A stretch of DNA of 64,000 nt from Sulfurimonas sp. HSL3-7 (GCF_039645985.1 NZ_CP147919.1:1116001-1180000); one strand, 5' to 3'; positions 28,308-38,577 are shown, counted from the stretch's first letter. The notes: generated by a model from the letters alone, not told the origin. Program-made: numbers and translations.

Positions 28308-30200
28308 TTATAGCGCTTTGCTCATAATACGGTTCATGCGGGCGATGAAGTCGGCAGTGTCGTCGAGCTCCATACCGTCGAAAAGCTTGGCCTGATCGAA
28401 CAGGACGTGCGCCGCATCGTTGATAAGATTCTGGTCGGCCGAATCTTTCAGCTTCGCAAGCAGCTCGTGGTTAGGGTTGATCTGCAGGATCGGTTTGATC
28501 GGCGGCATTTCACCGGCCTGGCCCATCTGCTGCATCATCTGCGCCATCATATAGCTCGGGTCCTCTTTGTCGATCTTGAGCGCGACCGGAGACTCTGTCA
28601 GCTCCGTTGTCACCTCGATCTCCTTGACGCTGTCGCCGAGGCTTGTCTTGAACTCGCCGATGAGTCCTTCATACTCTTTAGAGAGCTCCTCTTCTTTCTT
28701 CTTATCCTCTTCAGACTCTTCGAACTTGGCGTCCGTGACGTTGACGAACTTGTACTCTTTGTACTCGCTGACCATCGGGAAGACGATGGTGTCGATCTCT
28801 TCGTTCATCACAAGGACGTCAAGACCTTTGGCTTTGAAGCGCTCAAGAGACGGTGAGTTCTTGAGCATGTTGAGTGCCATCTTGCCGGTGATGTAGTAGA
28901 TCTCTTTCTTCTCTTCGTTGACGTTTTTGACGAACTCGGCGATCGTTGTCTTCTCGTCGGAGTTGAGGGTGTTGAACTGCAGTAGCTCAAGGATCTTCTC
29001 GCGATTGCCGAAGTCGGAATAGAGCCCCTCTTTCAGTACATTGCCGAACTGCGCGTAGAAATCATTGTACTTGTCGGCATCTTTTTTCATCATCTTGGCA
29101 AACTCGGAGAGCACCTTCTTGACCGAAGCGTTTTTGATCTTGCTCATGACCGGGTTGGACTGCAGGATCTCACGGCTGACGTTGAGCGGAAGGTCTTTGG
29201 AGTCGATCACCCCGCGAAGGAAGCGGAGGTAGGTCGGCATAAGCTCTTTTTCGTCATCGGTGATGAAAACGCGGTTGATGTAGAGCTTGATGCCCGCCTG
29301 GTAGTCGACGCGGTACATGTCCATCGGCGCTTTTGACGGCACATAGAAGAGGGTCGTGTACTCGAGGGCGCCTTCGGCCTTGTTGTGCATCCACATAAGC
29401 GGTTCGGCAGAGTCGTGGGCGATGCTTGAATAGAAGTCTTTGTAGTCGTCGTCATTAAGCTCGGATTTGGCAATGGTCCAGAGTGCCGACGCCTTGTTGA
29501 CCTGCTCATTCTTGATCTCGGTCGATGACGGTTTTGTCTCGTTGCCTTCGTCATCTTTTTCTGCAGGAACGAAGTGTTCTTTGTCCATGAAAATAGGGAA
29601 CGGAATATGGTTCGAATATTTCTCGATGATGCTCTCGATACGGTGCGGCTCGAGGAACTCATCTTCATCATCTTTGAGGTGCATGACGATCGACGTACCG
29701 TAGCTCTCTTTCTCCGCTGCTTCGATCTCGTACTCGCCGTCACCGGCAGAGATCCATTTGTAAGCCTTCTCTTCGCCCGCTTTTTTGGAGGTAACCTCTA
29801 CCTTGTCCGCGACCATGAACGCCGCGTAGAAACCGACACCGAACTGGCCGATAAGCTGCGAATCTTTCTTCTGGTCGCCCGAAAGGTTTTCAAGGAAGGC
29901 TTTCGTACCCGACTTGGCGATGGTACCGAGGTTGGCGACAAGGTCCTCATCATTCATACCGATACCGCTGTCATTGATGGTCAGGGTCTTGGTCTCTTTA
30001 TTGAGCTTGATGTCGATACGCGGGTTGAATGCAAGGCCTTTGTAGTTTTCGTTGGTAAGGACCAGCATGTTGAGTTTGTCCATCGCGTCCGACGCGTTGG
30101 AGACGAGTTCGCGCAAAAAGATCTCTTTGTTGGAGTAGAGGGAGTGTATCATAAGTTGTAAGAGTTGATTGACTTCCGTCTGAAATTGATGTTTTGCCAT
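28308..30200 (-). CDS. htpG: Hsp90-family chaperone HtpG
   Basis: 630 aa from ATG 30200 (MAKHQFQTEVNQLLQLMIHS) with TTGGAG just upstream; a four-codon extension would begin inside that site. GHKL ATPase domain: RELVSNASDAMDKL, NDSGIGMNDEDLV, GQFGVGFYAAFMVADKVEV, and GTSIVMHLKDDEDEFL. Middle domain: RGVIDSKDLPLNVSREILQ, with the catalytic-loop arginine. C-terminal dimerisation region ends with LFDGMELDDTADFIARMNRIM. The length is normal. It is monocistronic and probably stress-regulated, though I see no specific operator. Confidence 0.97.
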   Translation of the reverse strand: MAKHQFQTEVNQLLQLMIHSLYSNKEIFLRELVSNASDAMDKLNMLVLTNENYKGLAFNPRIDIKLNKETKTLTINDSGIGMNDEDLVANLGTIAKSGTKAFLENLSGDQKKDSQLIGQFGVGFYAAFMVADKVEVTSKKAGEEKAYKWISAGDGEYEIEAAEKESYGTSIVMHLKDDEDEFLEPHRIESIIEKYSNHIPFPIFMDKEHFVPAEKDDEGNETKPSSTEIKNEQVNKASALWTIAKSELNDDDYKDFYSSIAHDSAEPLMWMHNKAEGALEYTTLFYVPSKAPMDMYRVDYQAGIKLYINRVFITDDEKELMPTYLRFLRGVIDSKDLPLNVSREILQSNPVMSKIKNASVKKVLSEFAKMMKKDADKYNDFYAQFGNVLKEGLYSDFGNREKILELLQFNTLNSDEKTTIAEFVKNVNEEKKEIYYITGKMALNMLKNSPSLERFKAKGLDVLVMNEEIDTIVFPMVSEYKEYKFVNVTDAKFEESEEDKKKEEELSKEYEGLIGEFKTSLGDSVKEIEVTTELTESPVALKIDKEDPSYMMAQMMQQMGQAGEMPPIKPILQINPNHELLAKLKDSADQNLINDAAHVLFDQAKLFDGMELDDTADFIARMNRIMSKAL

Positions 30201-30435
30201 GTTTTTCTCCAATAGATATAGATGTGAATTATGTTAGGCCGGGATTTTAACAAATTTAAAACAATAATGCAAGAAGTATCATCTTTCTTTAGCCTGTATG
30301 ACTAAACTGTTTTTATTGTTAATATCTCTATGGTGTAAAAGAGATGTTGGATCTGTTGCTGATATAGAGAACAGAGGACATTTAGCAGATGAATTTTTAA
30401 GCAGGTAGAAAAAGCATTTGCTTCGCTTAATCTGT

Positions 30436-30675
30436 TATAATCATTCCATGGCCCAGGTATTTTGTGGAAGAAATGTCGGGCTTAACAGCTCTGACAAAAG
30501 CAATACTCCACATAACTATGTTTTTCTTTTGAAGAACAGTGATAATTTCGTTACTATATTGCAAACAGGAGAGCTCTGAAGATCCGGGGTAAAGACGGAT
30601 CCGAGTTTTTTGAGGTCTTCTCTACTATATCGCATGCGTCCGGCGTGTTCTGTCCGCCCGGACACAGAAACAGAG
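30436..30675 (+). promoter_or_regulatory. gltB promoter and structured leader with attenuator-like hairpins
   Basis: A TATAAT occurs at 30436-30441, about 235 nt before gltB. The leader carries GATCCG (30581-30586) pairing CGGATC (30596-30601), followed by six T (30606-30611). It overlaps a rival pairing of GAAGATC (30578-30584) with GGTCTTC (30614-30620), and a third stem GTCCGG/CCGGAC lies at about 30639-30664, just before the start codon. Two mutually exclusive folds, one terminator-like, suggest transcription attenuation. I do not recognise a known riboswitch class. The remaining stretch back to htpG (30201-30435) holds no gene. Confidence 0.45.
30581..30611 (+). terminator. Terminator-like hairpin inside the gltB leader
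   Basis: Perfect six-pair stem GATCCG/CGGATC, nine-base loop, CGAG spacer and six T. It stands 65 bp upstream of the gltB start, where a constitutive terminator would silence the operon, so conditional use is implied. Confidence 0.45.
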
Positions 30676-33600
30676 ATGTACATGTTACCAAAATATTTGC
30701 CTTCCAGTGAGGGTCTTTATGATCCACGGTTCGAACATGACGGTTGCGGCGTCGGTTTTGTCGCTCATTTAAAAGGCGAAAAATCGCACGACATCGTGCA
30801 AAAAGGGATGGAGCTGCTGCTCAACCTTAGACACCGCGGCGCGGTCGGAGCGGAAAGAAATTCCGGTGACGGTGCGGGGATTTTGACGCAAATGCCTGAC
30901 CGTTTTTTCCGTAAAGTTGCCAAAGAGCTCGGTATCGATCTGCCAGGTTTTGGCAGCTACGGTGTCGGCGTCGTCTTTCTTCCCAGAGATCCCGAAGCCT
31001 ACATCGAATGCGAGACGATCGTGGAGCAGTGCATCCGCGATGTCGGCCTGGAGTGTCTGGGGTGGCGGAGAGTTCCGACCGACAATACCAGTCTGGGGGA
31101 GAGCGTCAGCGCGGTCGAGCCTTATGTGCATCAGGTCTTTGTCAAAAGGGCGGAGGGGCTTGACGCCGATGCGTTTGAGCGCAAGCTTTATGTCGTGCGA
31201 AAACATGCTCAGTCGCTCATTGGCGACTCCGTCGTTGCCGGCACGCAAAACTACTATATGCCTTCGCTCTCTTATAAGACCGTTGTCTATAAAGGACAGT
31301 TGGTCACCGAACAGTTGAATGGGTACTTCGGGGATCTTGATGACCCGGATTTTGAATCGGCTCTCGCTCTGGTTCACAGCCGCTTTTCAACGAACACGTT
31401 TCCTTCCTGGGCACTGGCGCAGCCGTTCCGATATCTCGCCCATAACGGCGAGATCAACACGCTGCGCGGTAATGTCAACTGGATGCGGGCGAGGGAGTCG
31501 ATGCTCGCCTCAGAGCTCTTTACAAAAGAGGAGCTGGAAAAGATCTACCCCTTCATGATCAATGATATCAGCGGTTCTGACTCCTCCATCCTCGACAACG
31601 CCGTCGAGCTGCTCACCCTGGCGGGACGTTCACTGCCGCATGCGCTGATGATGCTGATCCCCGAAGCCTGGGAAAAAGACAGCGAGATGGATGCGCAGCG
31701 TAAAGCCTTTTATGCCTATCACGCGACCTTCATGGAGCCTTGGGACGGTCCCGCCTCGATAGCGTTCACTGACGGCAGGGTCATCGGGGCGACACTTGAC
31801 CGTAACGGTCTGAGGCCGTCGCGCTACTGCCTGAGCACGGACAACATTCTGGTGATGGCATCGGAGCAGGGGGCACTGGCATTCCCGCCCGAAGAGATTC
31901 TTCTAAAAGGGCGGTTGCAGCCGGGACGGATGTTCCTTGCCGACCTTGAAGCGGGGCGGATCGTACCTGACGTAGAGATCAAAGCGCAGATCGCCTCGGA
32001 ACATCCCTATGAAAAATGGGTCGAAGAGAAAAGGATCGAACTCGACGCGCTGGCGCTCAACCGTGAGGTGAGACAGCCTGACCACGAAACGATTTTGCAG
32101 CGACAGAAGTGCTATGGGTATACCCAGGAGGATCTCAAGATCATCCTGACGCCGATGGCGAACGAAGCCTACGAGGCAACGGGTTCGATGGGAAACGACG
32201 CTTCGCTCAGTGTCCTCTCGAACCGCTCCGTCAATCTTTTCAACTATTTTCACCAGCTCTTTGCCCAGGTGACGAACCCGCCGATCGATCCTATCCGCGA
32301 GGAGAGCGTGATGTCGCTGCGCTCGCTTATCGGTCAGCAGGGCAACCTCTTCGACCAGAGCGGTGAGAACAGAAAGTTCATCGAGTTGCCGCAGCCGATT
32401 CTGACAAACGTCCAGCTGGAGAAGCTGCGGGGCGTGGACCGTCTTGGTTTCCGGGCAAAAACGATTAGTATTCTTTTCGATGCTGGAAAGAGGGGCTCTC
32501 TTGAAACGGCACTGGACCGCATTGAAACGGAGGGGCTGGAAGCGGTCAAATCCGGCTGTAGCGTCCTTATTCTCTCCTGCCGCGGTACGGACAAAAAACA
32601 GGCCCCGGTTCCCTCCCTTCTGGCGACGAGCGCGCTGCACCATCATCTGATCCGCCAGGGGGTAAGGACCGAATGCGGGATCGTCGTGGAGACGGGGGAG
32701 GCGAGAGAGATCCACCACTTCGCGACGCTGATCGGCTACGGGGCCAACGCCATCAACCCCTACCTGGCTTTCGAGACGATCGAGGACATGCGCAGGCGCG
32801 GGATGATCGACGAGAGAATATCCGGCGAGAAGGCGGTTGAAAACTACATCCATGCCGTCGCCAAAGGGATCTACAAGGTAATGTCCAAGATGGGGATCTC
32901 AACGGTCCGCTCCTATACGGGGGCACAGATCTTCGAGGCGCTGGGGCTCAGCGAAACGGTGGTGGAACGCTATTTCAGCGGTACCCCTTCGCGGCTTGGC
33001 GGCATCGGTCTCGAGACGATCGAGGAGGAGGCACTGCTAAATCATCGCAATGCCTACCCGGAAGAGGAGACGGAGGCCAACGATCTTGAATCCGGCGGGA
33101 CATATTACTACAGGGAGGGAGGCGAGAGGCATCTGCTGCGCCCGGAGGCGATCTTCCTATTACAACAGTCGACAAGAACGAACAGCTATGAGACCTACCG
33201 GCAGTTCGCTGCACTGATCAACGACCAGAATGGAGAACTCTTCACGTTGCGGGGACTTCTTGAGTTCGTCAAAAAAGAGCCGATCCCTATCGAAGAGGTC
33301 GAGAGTGTCGAGGCGATTCGCAAGCGATTTGCGACGGGGGCGATGTCCTACGGTTCCATCTCCCAAGAGGCGCATACGACCCTGGCGATCGCGATGAACC
33401 GCATCGGCGCCAAGAGCAATACCGGCGAAGGGGGCGAGGATCCCAGACGTTTCGTGCCGCTGGCCAACGGCGACAGCATGAACTCGGCTGTCAAGCAGGT
33501 GGCCAGCGGAAGGTTCGGGGTCACTTCGGACTACCTCGTCCATGCCGGGGAGATCCAGATCAAGATGGCTCAGGGGGCAAAACCCGGCGAAGGGGGACAG

Positions 33601-35220
33601 CTTCCCGGCCACAAGGTCGACGAGGCTATCGGCAGGACACGCCACTCGACCCCGGGCGTGGGGCTCATCTCGCCGCCGCCGCACCATGACATCTACTCTA
33701 TTGAAGATCTCAAACAGTTGATCCATGACCTCAAAAATGCCAACACGGCAGCCAGGATCAGTGTCAAGCTTGTCTCCGAGGTCGGCGTCGGGACGGTCGC
33801 TGCGGGCGTCGCCAAGGCGCATGCCGATGTCGTACTGGTTTCAGGGTACGACGGGGGGACGGGTGCCTCGCCGCAGACCTCTATCAAGCATGCCGGCCTT
33901 CCCTGGGAACTGGGCGTCGCGGAGACTCATCAGACCCTCGTGAAAAACGGCCTGCGTTCAAGGATCACCGTGCAGACCGACGGGCAGATCAGGACAGGAC
34001 GCGACGCTGCAGTTGCTGCACTCCTCGGCGCCGAAGAGTGGGGAATCGGAACAAGTGCACTGGTCGTTGAAGGGTGCGTCATGATGCGTAAGTGCCATCT
34101 CAATACATGTCCGGTCGGCATCGCAACCCAGGATAAGGAGCTACGAAAGCATTTTCGGGGAAAACCGGAACATATCGTCAACTATGTCACCTTTATGGCA
34201 CAGGAGTTGCGTGAAATAATGGCCGAGCTCGGTTTCAGGAGCGTAGAGGAGATGATCGGACGTGTCGACAAACTCTCATCACGAAGCGGTGTCGACCACT
34301 GGAAGGCGAAACACCTTCAACTCGAGCGGCTGCTTTACCGGATGCATGTACGTTCGAACGATACCCCCTTCTGTTCGACTGCCCAGGAGCACGGGACGGA
34401 AGAGGCGCTCGACAATGAGCTTATCGCCCTCTCGAAGCCGGCGCTCGAAGCGGCTGTCCCGGTCAGGGCGGCGATCGAGATCAGGAATATCCACCGCAGC
34501 GTCGGCACGATGCTCTCTTCTGAGATGACGCGTCGCTACGGCGCAGCCGGGCTTGGAGAGGATACCGTCTATTTCAAGGCGGAGGGAAGCGCCGGACAGA
34601 GCTTCGGCGCCTTTCTTACGAGGGGAATCACCTTCGAGATCGAGGGAGACGCCAATGACTACTTCGGCAAGGGACTATGCGGCGGCAAGCTGATCCTCTA
34701 CCCGCCGAAGGCCTCGCTCTTCAGGGCTCAAGAGAATGTCGTCGTCGGGAACGTTGCCTTTTACGGGGCGACGGGCGGCGAAGCCTACATCTGCGGGCTT
34801 GCCGGCGAGCGCTTCTGCGTGCGCAACTCCGGTGCAAAGGTCGTCGTCGGCGCTGTCGGCGACCACGGATGCGAGTACATGACCGGCGGCAGGGTTGTCG
34901 TCCTCGGTGCCGTCGGCAAAAATTTCGCGGCGGGGATGAGCGGCGGGATCGCCTATATCTACAAGGATGAAGCATTCCGCAGGGAGCATATCAACCCTGC
35001 CATGGTGGAGCTTGAAACGCTGGAAGATCCGCTGGAGTGCGAGGAGGTCAGAGCGATGATCGAAAAGCATGTGCAGTACACCCAAAGTTCAGAAGGGGTG
35101 GCGATACTCCAGGAGTGGGAGAAGGCGAAGGCGCGGTTCGTCAAGGTAATGCCGAGCGATTACAAGCGGGCGCTGGCCGCCCTGCCAAGACGCAGGGACG
35201 AGCAGGATGTCACCGCATAA
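30676..35220 (+). CDS. gltB: Glutamate synthase large subunit
   Basis: About 1514 aa. With GltD it makes two glutamates from glutamine and 2-oxoglutarate. The start is uncertain: ATG 30676 or ATG 30682 (two codons apart); AGAG precedes both. The propeptide is followed by the catalytic cysteine of the class II amidotransferase domain (HDGCGVGFVAHLKG). Further domains: central domain, FMN-binding synthase domain (GAKPGEGGQLPGHKVD, YDGGTGASPQTSIKHAG), 3Fe-4S cysteines (CVMMRKCHLNTCPVG), and the C-terminal right-handed beta-helix (GGEAYICGLAGERFCVRNSGA, MTGGRVVVLG). Full-length, slightly longer than E. coli GltB. It lies 12 bp ahead of gltD. Confidence 0.96.
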   Translation: MYMLPKYLPSSEGLYDPRFEHDGCGVGFVAHLKGEKSHDIVQKGMELLLNLRHRGAVGAERNSGDGAGILTQMPDRFFRKVAKELGIDLPGFGSYGVGVVFLPRDPEAYIECETIVEQCIRDVGLECLGWRRVPTDNTSLGESVSAVEPYVHQVFVKRAEGLDADAFERKLYVVRKHAQSLIGDSVVAGTQNYYMPSLSYKTVVYKGQLVTEQLNGYFGDLDDPDFESALALVHSRFSTNTFPSWALAQPFRYLAHNGEINTLRGNVNWMRARESMLASELFTKEELEKIYPFMINDISGSDSSILDNAVELLTLAGRSLPHALMMLIPEAWEKDSEMDAQRKAFYAYHATFMEPWDGPASIAFTDGRVIGATLDRNGLRPSRYCLSTDNILVMASEQGALAFPPEEILLKGRLQPGRMFLADLEAGRIVPDVEIKAQIASEHPYEKWVEEKRIELDALALNREVRQPDHETILQRQKCYGYTQEDLKIILTPMANEAYEATGSMGNDASLSVLSNRSVNLFNYFHQLFAQVTNPPIDPIREESVMSLRSLIGQQGNLFDQSGENRKFIELPQPILTNVQLEKLRGVDRLGFRAKTISILFDAGKRGSLETALDRIETEGLEAVKSGCSVLILSCRGTDKKQAPVPSLLATSALHHHLIRQGVRTECGIVVETGEAREIHHFATLIGYGANAINPYLAFETIEDMRRRGMIDERISGEKAVENYIHAVAKGIYKVMSKMGISTVRSYTGAQIFEALGLSETVVERYFSGTPSRLGGIGLETIEEEALLNHRNAYPEEETEANDLESGGTYYYREGGERHLLRPEAIFLLQQSTRTNSYETYRQFAALINDQNGELFTLRGLLEFVKKEPIPIEEVESVEAIRKRFATGAMSYGSISQEAHTTLAIAMNRIGAKSNTGEGGEDPRRFVPLANGDSMNSAVKQVASGRFGVTSDYLVHAGEIQIKMAQGAKPGEGGQLPGHKVDEAIGRTRHSTPGVGLISPPPHHDIYSIEDLKQLIHDLKNANTAARISVKLVSEVGVGTVAAGVAKAHADVVLVSGYDGGTGASPQTSIKHAGLPWELGVAETHQTLVKNGLRSRITVQTDGQIRTGRDAAVAALLGAEEWGIGTSALVVEGCVMMRKCHLNTCPVGIATQDKELRKHFRGKPEHIVNYVTFMAQELREIMAELGFRSVEEMIGRVDKLSSRSGVDHWKAKHLQLERLLYRMHVRSNDTPFCSTAQEHGTEEALDNELIALSKPALEAAVPVRAAIEIRNIHRSVGTMLSSEMTRRYGAAGLGEDTVYFKAEGSAGQSFGAFLTRGITFEIEGDANDYFGKGLCGGKLILYPPKASLFRAQENVVVGNVAFYGATGGEAYICGLAGERFCVRNSGAKVVVGAVGDHGCEYMTGGRVVVLGAVGKNFAAGMSGGIAYIYKDEAFRREHINPAMVELETLEDPLECEEVRAMIEKHVQYTQSSEGVAILQEWEKAKARFVKVMPSDYKRALAALPRRRDEQDVTA

Positions 35221-35232
35221 AGGAGCTATGCT

Positions 35233-36726
35233 ATGGGAAAAGTAACCGGTTTCAGAGAGTTCAAACGTAAAGAGTTCGCCTATGCGCCTGTCGCAAAGCG
35301 CATAACGCATTTCAGGGAGTTTATCACGCCCCTTCCCGAAGCAGAGATGAAAGAGCAGGGTGCACGCTGCATGGATTGCGGTATTCCCTTCTGCCACAGC
35401 TTCAGCGGCTGCCCGCTGGGAAATGTCATCCCGCAGTTCAACGACGAGGTTTACCGGGGGGAATGGAAAGACGCCTTTGTGACGCTGATGGGGACGAACA
35501 ACTTTCCTGAATTTACCGGCCGCGTCTGCCCCGCACCCTGTGAGACGGCCTGTGTCCTGGGGATCAATGATGACCCCGTGACCATCAAGAACATCGAGTT
35601 CTCTATCATCGATCGGGCGTACCGCGAAGGGTGGATACAGCCCATCCCTCCTAAAAAACGCAGCGGAAAAAAGGTCGCCATTATCGGTTCCGGACCGTCG
35701 GGACTCGCCTGTGCCGCCCAACTCAACAAGGCAGGCCACTGGGTCAGTGTCTATGAACGCGATGAGCGGATCGGCGGGCTGCTGCGTTACGGTATCCCCA
35801 ATTTTAAACTGCAGAAGAGAGAAGTCCTTCAACGCCGCATCGATTTGATGAAAGAGGAGGGGATCGCATTTGTCACCAATGCCTATATCGGCGTCGACAT
35901 CCCGGTTAAGGAACTCGAAGAGAACCACGATGCTGTTGTTCTGGCCGTCGGTGCGACGATGCCGAGGGATCTGCCGATAGCAAACCGCGACGCGAAAGGT
36001 GTCCACTTCGCGATGGAGTTTCTCGCTCAGAACAACCGCCGCATCGAAGGTGAGGCGATCCCTAAAGAGAAGGAGGTTCTGGCGACCGGCAAGCACGTTG
36101 TCGTGATTGGCGGCGGGGACACAGGGTCGGACTGTGTCGGCACGTCGGTGCGGCAGAACGCGGCCTCCGTTATCCAGATTGAGTTGCTGCCCAAACCGCC
36201 CGGCGAGAGAACAGAGGCGATGCCATGGCCAACCTACCCTAGGCTTTTCAGTGTCTCCAGTTCACAGGCTGAGGGGTGCGTGCGGGAGTTCGGGATCCTC
36301 TCTAAATCGTTTGTCAAAGACGAAGCGGGAAACGTCTGCGGGATAAATTGTGTCAAGATAGCGTGGGAAGAGAAGTCGCCAGGGATCCTGGGCGGCTTCA
36401 AAGAGATCGAAGGGAGCGGCTTCGTGCTCAAGGCCGACCTCGTCCTGCTGGCAATGGGCTTTCTGGGTCCGGAACCCTATGGGGCCGTCGCAGGATTTGA
36501 TGTCGAACTCGACGAACGGGGCAATGTCAGGACGGATGCAAACTACGCGAGTTCAAAAAAAGGGGTTTTCGCCGCGGGCGACGCGCGACGGGGACAGTCT
36601 CTGGTCGTCTGGGCCATCCTGGAAGGGCGTGAATGCGCCCACGCGGTCGACGAATACCTTGCACAGCGGCCAAGCACACTCAACGTCAAAAACCACTCCC
36701 AGCGCGAGTACCGCTTCCGGTTGTAA
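35233..36726 (+). CDS. gltD: Glutamate synthase small subunit
   Basis: 497 aa FAD/iron-sulfur subunit that passes electrons from NADPH to GltB. N-terminal ferredoxin-like domain with cysteines in ARCMDCGIPFCHSFSGCPLGN and TGRVCPAPCETACVLG, which bind the 4Fe-4S clusters. FAD motif IIGSGPSGLACAAQLNKAG at about 153, NAD(P) motif VIGGGDTGSDCVGTS at about 290, and the closing GVFAAGDARRGQSLVVWAI. An AAAGGAG site precedes the ATG. Normal length; it forms an operon with gltB. Confidence 0.96.
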   Translation: MGKVTGFREFKRKEFAYAPVAKRITHFREFITPLPEAEMKEQGARCMDCGIPFCHSFSGCPLGNVIPQFNDEVYRGEWKDAFVTLMGTNNFPEFTGRVCPAPCETACVLGINDDPVTIKNIEFSIIDRAYREGWIQPIPPKKRSGKKVAIIGSGPSGLACAAQLNKAGHWVSVYERDERIGGLLRYGIPNFKLQKREVLQRRIDLMKEEGIAFVTNAYIGVDIPVKELEENHDAVVLAVGATMPRDLPIANRDAKGVHFAMEFLAQNNRRIEGEAIPKEKEVLATGKHVVVIGGGDTGSDCVGTSVRQNAASVIQIELLPKPPGERTEAMPWPTYPRLFSVSSSQAEGCVREFGILSKSFVKDEAGNVCGINCVKIAWEEKSPGILGGFKEIEGSGFVLKADLVLLAMGFLGPEPYGAVAGFDVELDERGNVRTDANYASSKKGVFAAGDARRGQSLVVWAILEGRECAHAVDEYLAQRPSTLNVKNHSQREYRFRL

Positions 36727-36756
36727 CGGAGAAAGACCTTCGGTAAAATCGTAGCC

Positions 36757-36773
36757 GCCTGCTCTTTTTGCAG
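36757..36773. terminator. Weak hairpin between convergent gltD and slyD
   Basis: CCTGC and GCAGG form a five-pair stem around TCTTTTT in the gap between the two convergent genes. A partial bidirectional terminator is possible but the stem is short. Confidence 0.3.
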
Positions 36774-36786
36774 GGAAGGGTTTTGA

Positions 36787-37260
36787 TCAATGATGGTGAT
36801 GGTGTTCCAGGATTTCGCGGATCGCCTCTTCACTTATCTCTTGAATATCTTCAATTGTTCCCTCGAAGGTGAGCGTCTCTCCGGCCATCGGATGGTTGCC
36901 GTCGAGCAGGGCGCGGTCATCATGGATCTCTCTGACCGTATAGATGATGACATCATCGGGAGACTCTTCCATGTACCCGTCGATCTCCATCCCGACAAAG
37001 AGCTCATCGGGAAGCTCGGTGAGGGGCTCTTCGACAACCAGCTCTTCGTCATACTCCCCGAATGCTTCGGCCGGAGAGAGCGTGATACAAATGCTATCAC
37101 CGACGCTTTTCCCTTCCAGGGCCTCTTCGACTTTCTTGAAAATATGGCCATGGCCGCCGTGAAGGTAGATCAACGGCTCCTGATCGGGGTTGAGAAGCTC
37201 CCCCTCGCTGTTCGTAAGACGATAGTTGAGGGTGACGAGCGCGTCCTTGGTTATGGTCAT
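36787..37260 (-). CDS. slyD: SlyD-like FKBP prolyl isomerase
   Basis: 157 aa cytosolic peptidyl-prolyl isomerase and chaperone. The FKBP core (VTLNYRLTNSEGELL, LIYLHGGHGHIFKKVEEALEG) is interrupted by the insert-in-flap domain (GDSICITLSPAEAFGEYDEELV onward), and the fold resumes with DDRALLDGNHPMAGETLTF. The C-terminus ends in five consecutive histidines, a natural nickel-binding tail shorter than that of E. coli SlyD. SlyD supplies nickel to hydrogenase or urease maturation in other bacteria, but no such genes are here. Ribosome site AGGAAC lies upstream of the ATG. Confidence 0.92.
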   Translation of the reverse strand: MTITKDALVTLNYRLTNSEGELLNPDQEPLIYLHGGHGHIFKKVEEALEGKSVGDSICITLSPAEAFGEYDEELVVEEPLTELPDELFVGMEIDGYMEESPDDVIIYTVREIHDDRALLDGNHPMAGETLTFEGTIEDIQEISEEAIREILEHHHHH

Positions 37261-37454
37261 TAATGTTCCTTGGATGATTTTATCGGCATGAAAAAAGATC
37301 GAATGCTTTGGCGGAATTATACCGCGTCATCCTGCTTACAGGGCTGAACCATCCGCTGCTCCCGTCACAGACAAACCTGCAAACAGGATGCCGATAACAG
37401 TTGGGGGACTGTCCTTCTATGTTCATTTTAGCTGGCGTTTTCTGTTGATCTGTT

Positions 37455-38420
37455 TTATTTGGACGACGTGTTCTTCGTGCCACCGCTTATCGCTAGGGCC
37501 CGTTTTTTCCGACGTGGATTCTTGGCATAGGACTTCTCACCCCATCTCTGGCTTAATGGCCAGATAAAGGCGTACCAGGGAACGGGTACTGCCCACATCT
37601 TTCCGTATTTCGCAGGAGACATGGCGCGGGTATGGTGACCCCCTACTGAGACATCGGCGACAATTACACCTTCTTCATCTCCAAGCTCCTGTTTCACAGT
37701 GCCGTCTGCGTCCACGATGCATGACAAGCCAGGGAAGCTGCTTTTCAAGTAGGGCAGATTGTCGGGAAGGTCTGTTTCCAAAGGGCCTGTCTGGTTAGCC
37801 ATTATTACCGGAACACCCAGTGTCCGGGACAAGATCGCACGACTGCCGGTAATCATCCTGTCAAAGCGTTTGATATCTCCGGGAATGAAGGGATTTGGCC
37901 TGCCGGCGGCGAAGGGTGAGAGGAGAAGATCGGCATTTTCACTGTGAAGAAAGCAGATATGGTCGTAGAGGAGGTTCTCGTAGCAGATGCTCACGCCGAT
38001 GCGGCCGAGTTCAGTTGCAATGACGTGACGGTCATTGCCGGCTTTGTAAAAATAGGATTCGACAGAAGCGGGCGGTTTCTTGCGTACGCGGCCGAGTAGT
38101 TTTCCCTTGGGGTCTGAAAGTATGAAACTGTTATAAAAGTCCTCGCCATCTGCTTCTAAAAAACTAAAGCCGATATAGAGACCGAAGCGTTTGGACGTGT
38201 CCAGCAGCCACCGGACAATACGTCCGTTGATGGTCTCTGCCGTCTCCCATACCTCTTCTGTCAGCATAAAACCGCCGGGCATCAGTTCGGGCAACAGGAG
38301 AAGTTCTGCCCCTTTTTCTGCTGCCTGCCGTATCAAGGCCTCGGCATGTTCCAGGTTCTGTTCCACCCTTCCCGGTACGCAGGTCATCTGTATGGCGCCG
38401 ACCTTGATCGTTTTTGTCAT
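37455..38420 (-). CDS. Nitrilase-superfamily carbon-nitrogen hydrolase
   Basis: 321 aa. The catalytic triad is visible: Glu in LLLPELMPGG (about 45), Lys in RVRKKPPASVES (about 116) and Cys in GVSICYENLLYDH (about 151). The start IKVGAIQMTCVPGRVEQNLEHA is standard for the superfamily. The C-terminal 30 residues are basic (NPRRKKRALAISGGTKN) and extend beyond the usual fold. Amidase, carbamoylputrescine hydrolase and nitrilase activities share this fold; the substrate is unknown, and no adjacent gene helps. Confidence 0.88.
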   Translation of the reverse strand: MTKTIKVGAIQMTCVPGRVEQNLEHAEALIRQAAEKGAELLLLPELMPGGFMLTEEVWETAETINGRIVRWLLDTSKRFGLYIGFSFLEADGEDFYNSFILSDPKGKLLGRVRKKPPASVESYFYKAGNDRHVIATELGRIGVSICYENLLYDHICFLHSENADLLLSPFAAGRPNPFIPGDIKRFDRMITGSRAILSRTLGVPVIMANQTGPLETDLPDNLPYLKSSFPGLSCIVDADGTVKQELGDEEGVIVADVSVGGHHTRAMSPAKYGKMWAVPVPWYAFIWPLSQRWGEKSYAKNPRRKKRALAISGGTKNTSSK

Positions 38421-38577
38421 CTTGCTGCTCCTTTACAGACTTTAATAGAATTCCCGGCTAGAACAGGACTCCTATCGTCTATGCATACACATCTCTATAT
38501 CTAGTTATATCCAATATAGTATATGAATCAACCGTAATAGGTCCCGATAACTGGCAGAAAAATGTGTACTGAATGTA

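Noticed and set aside
31903-32853. 316-codon open frame on the minus strand
   Set aside because: Inside gltB, in antisense. The GltB frame is continuous and conserved through it.
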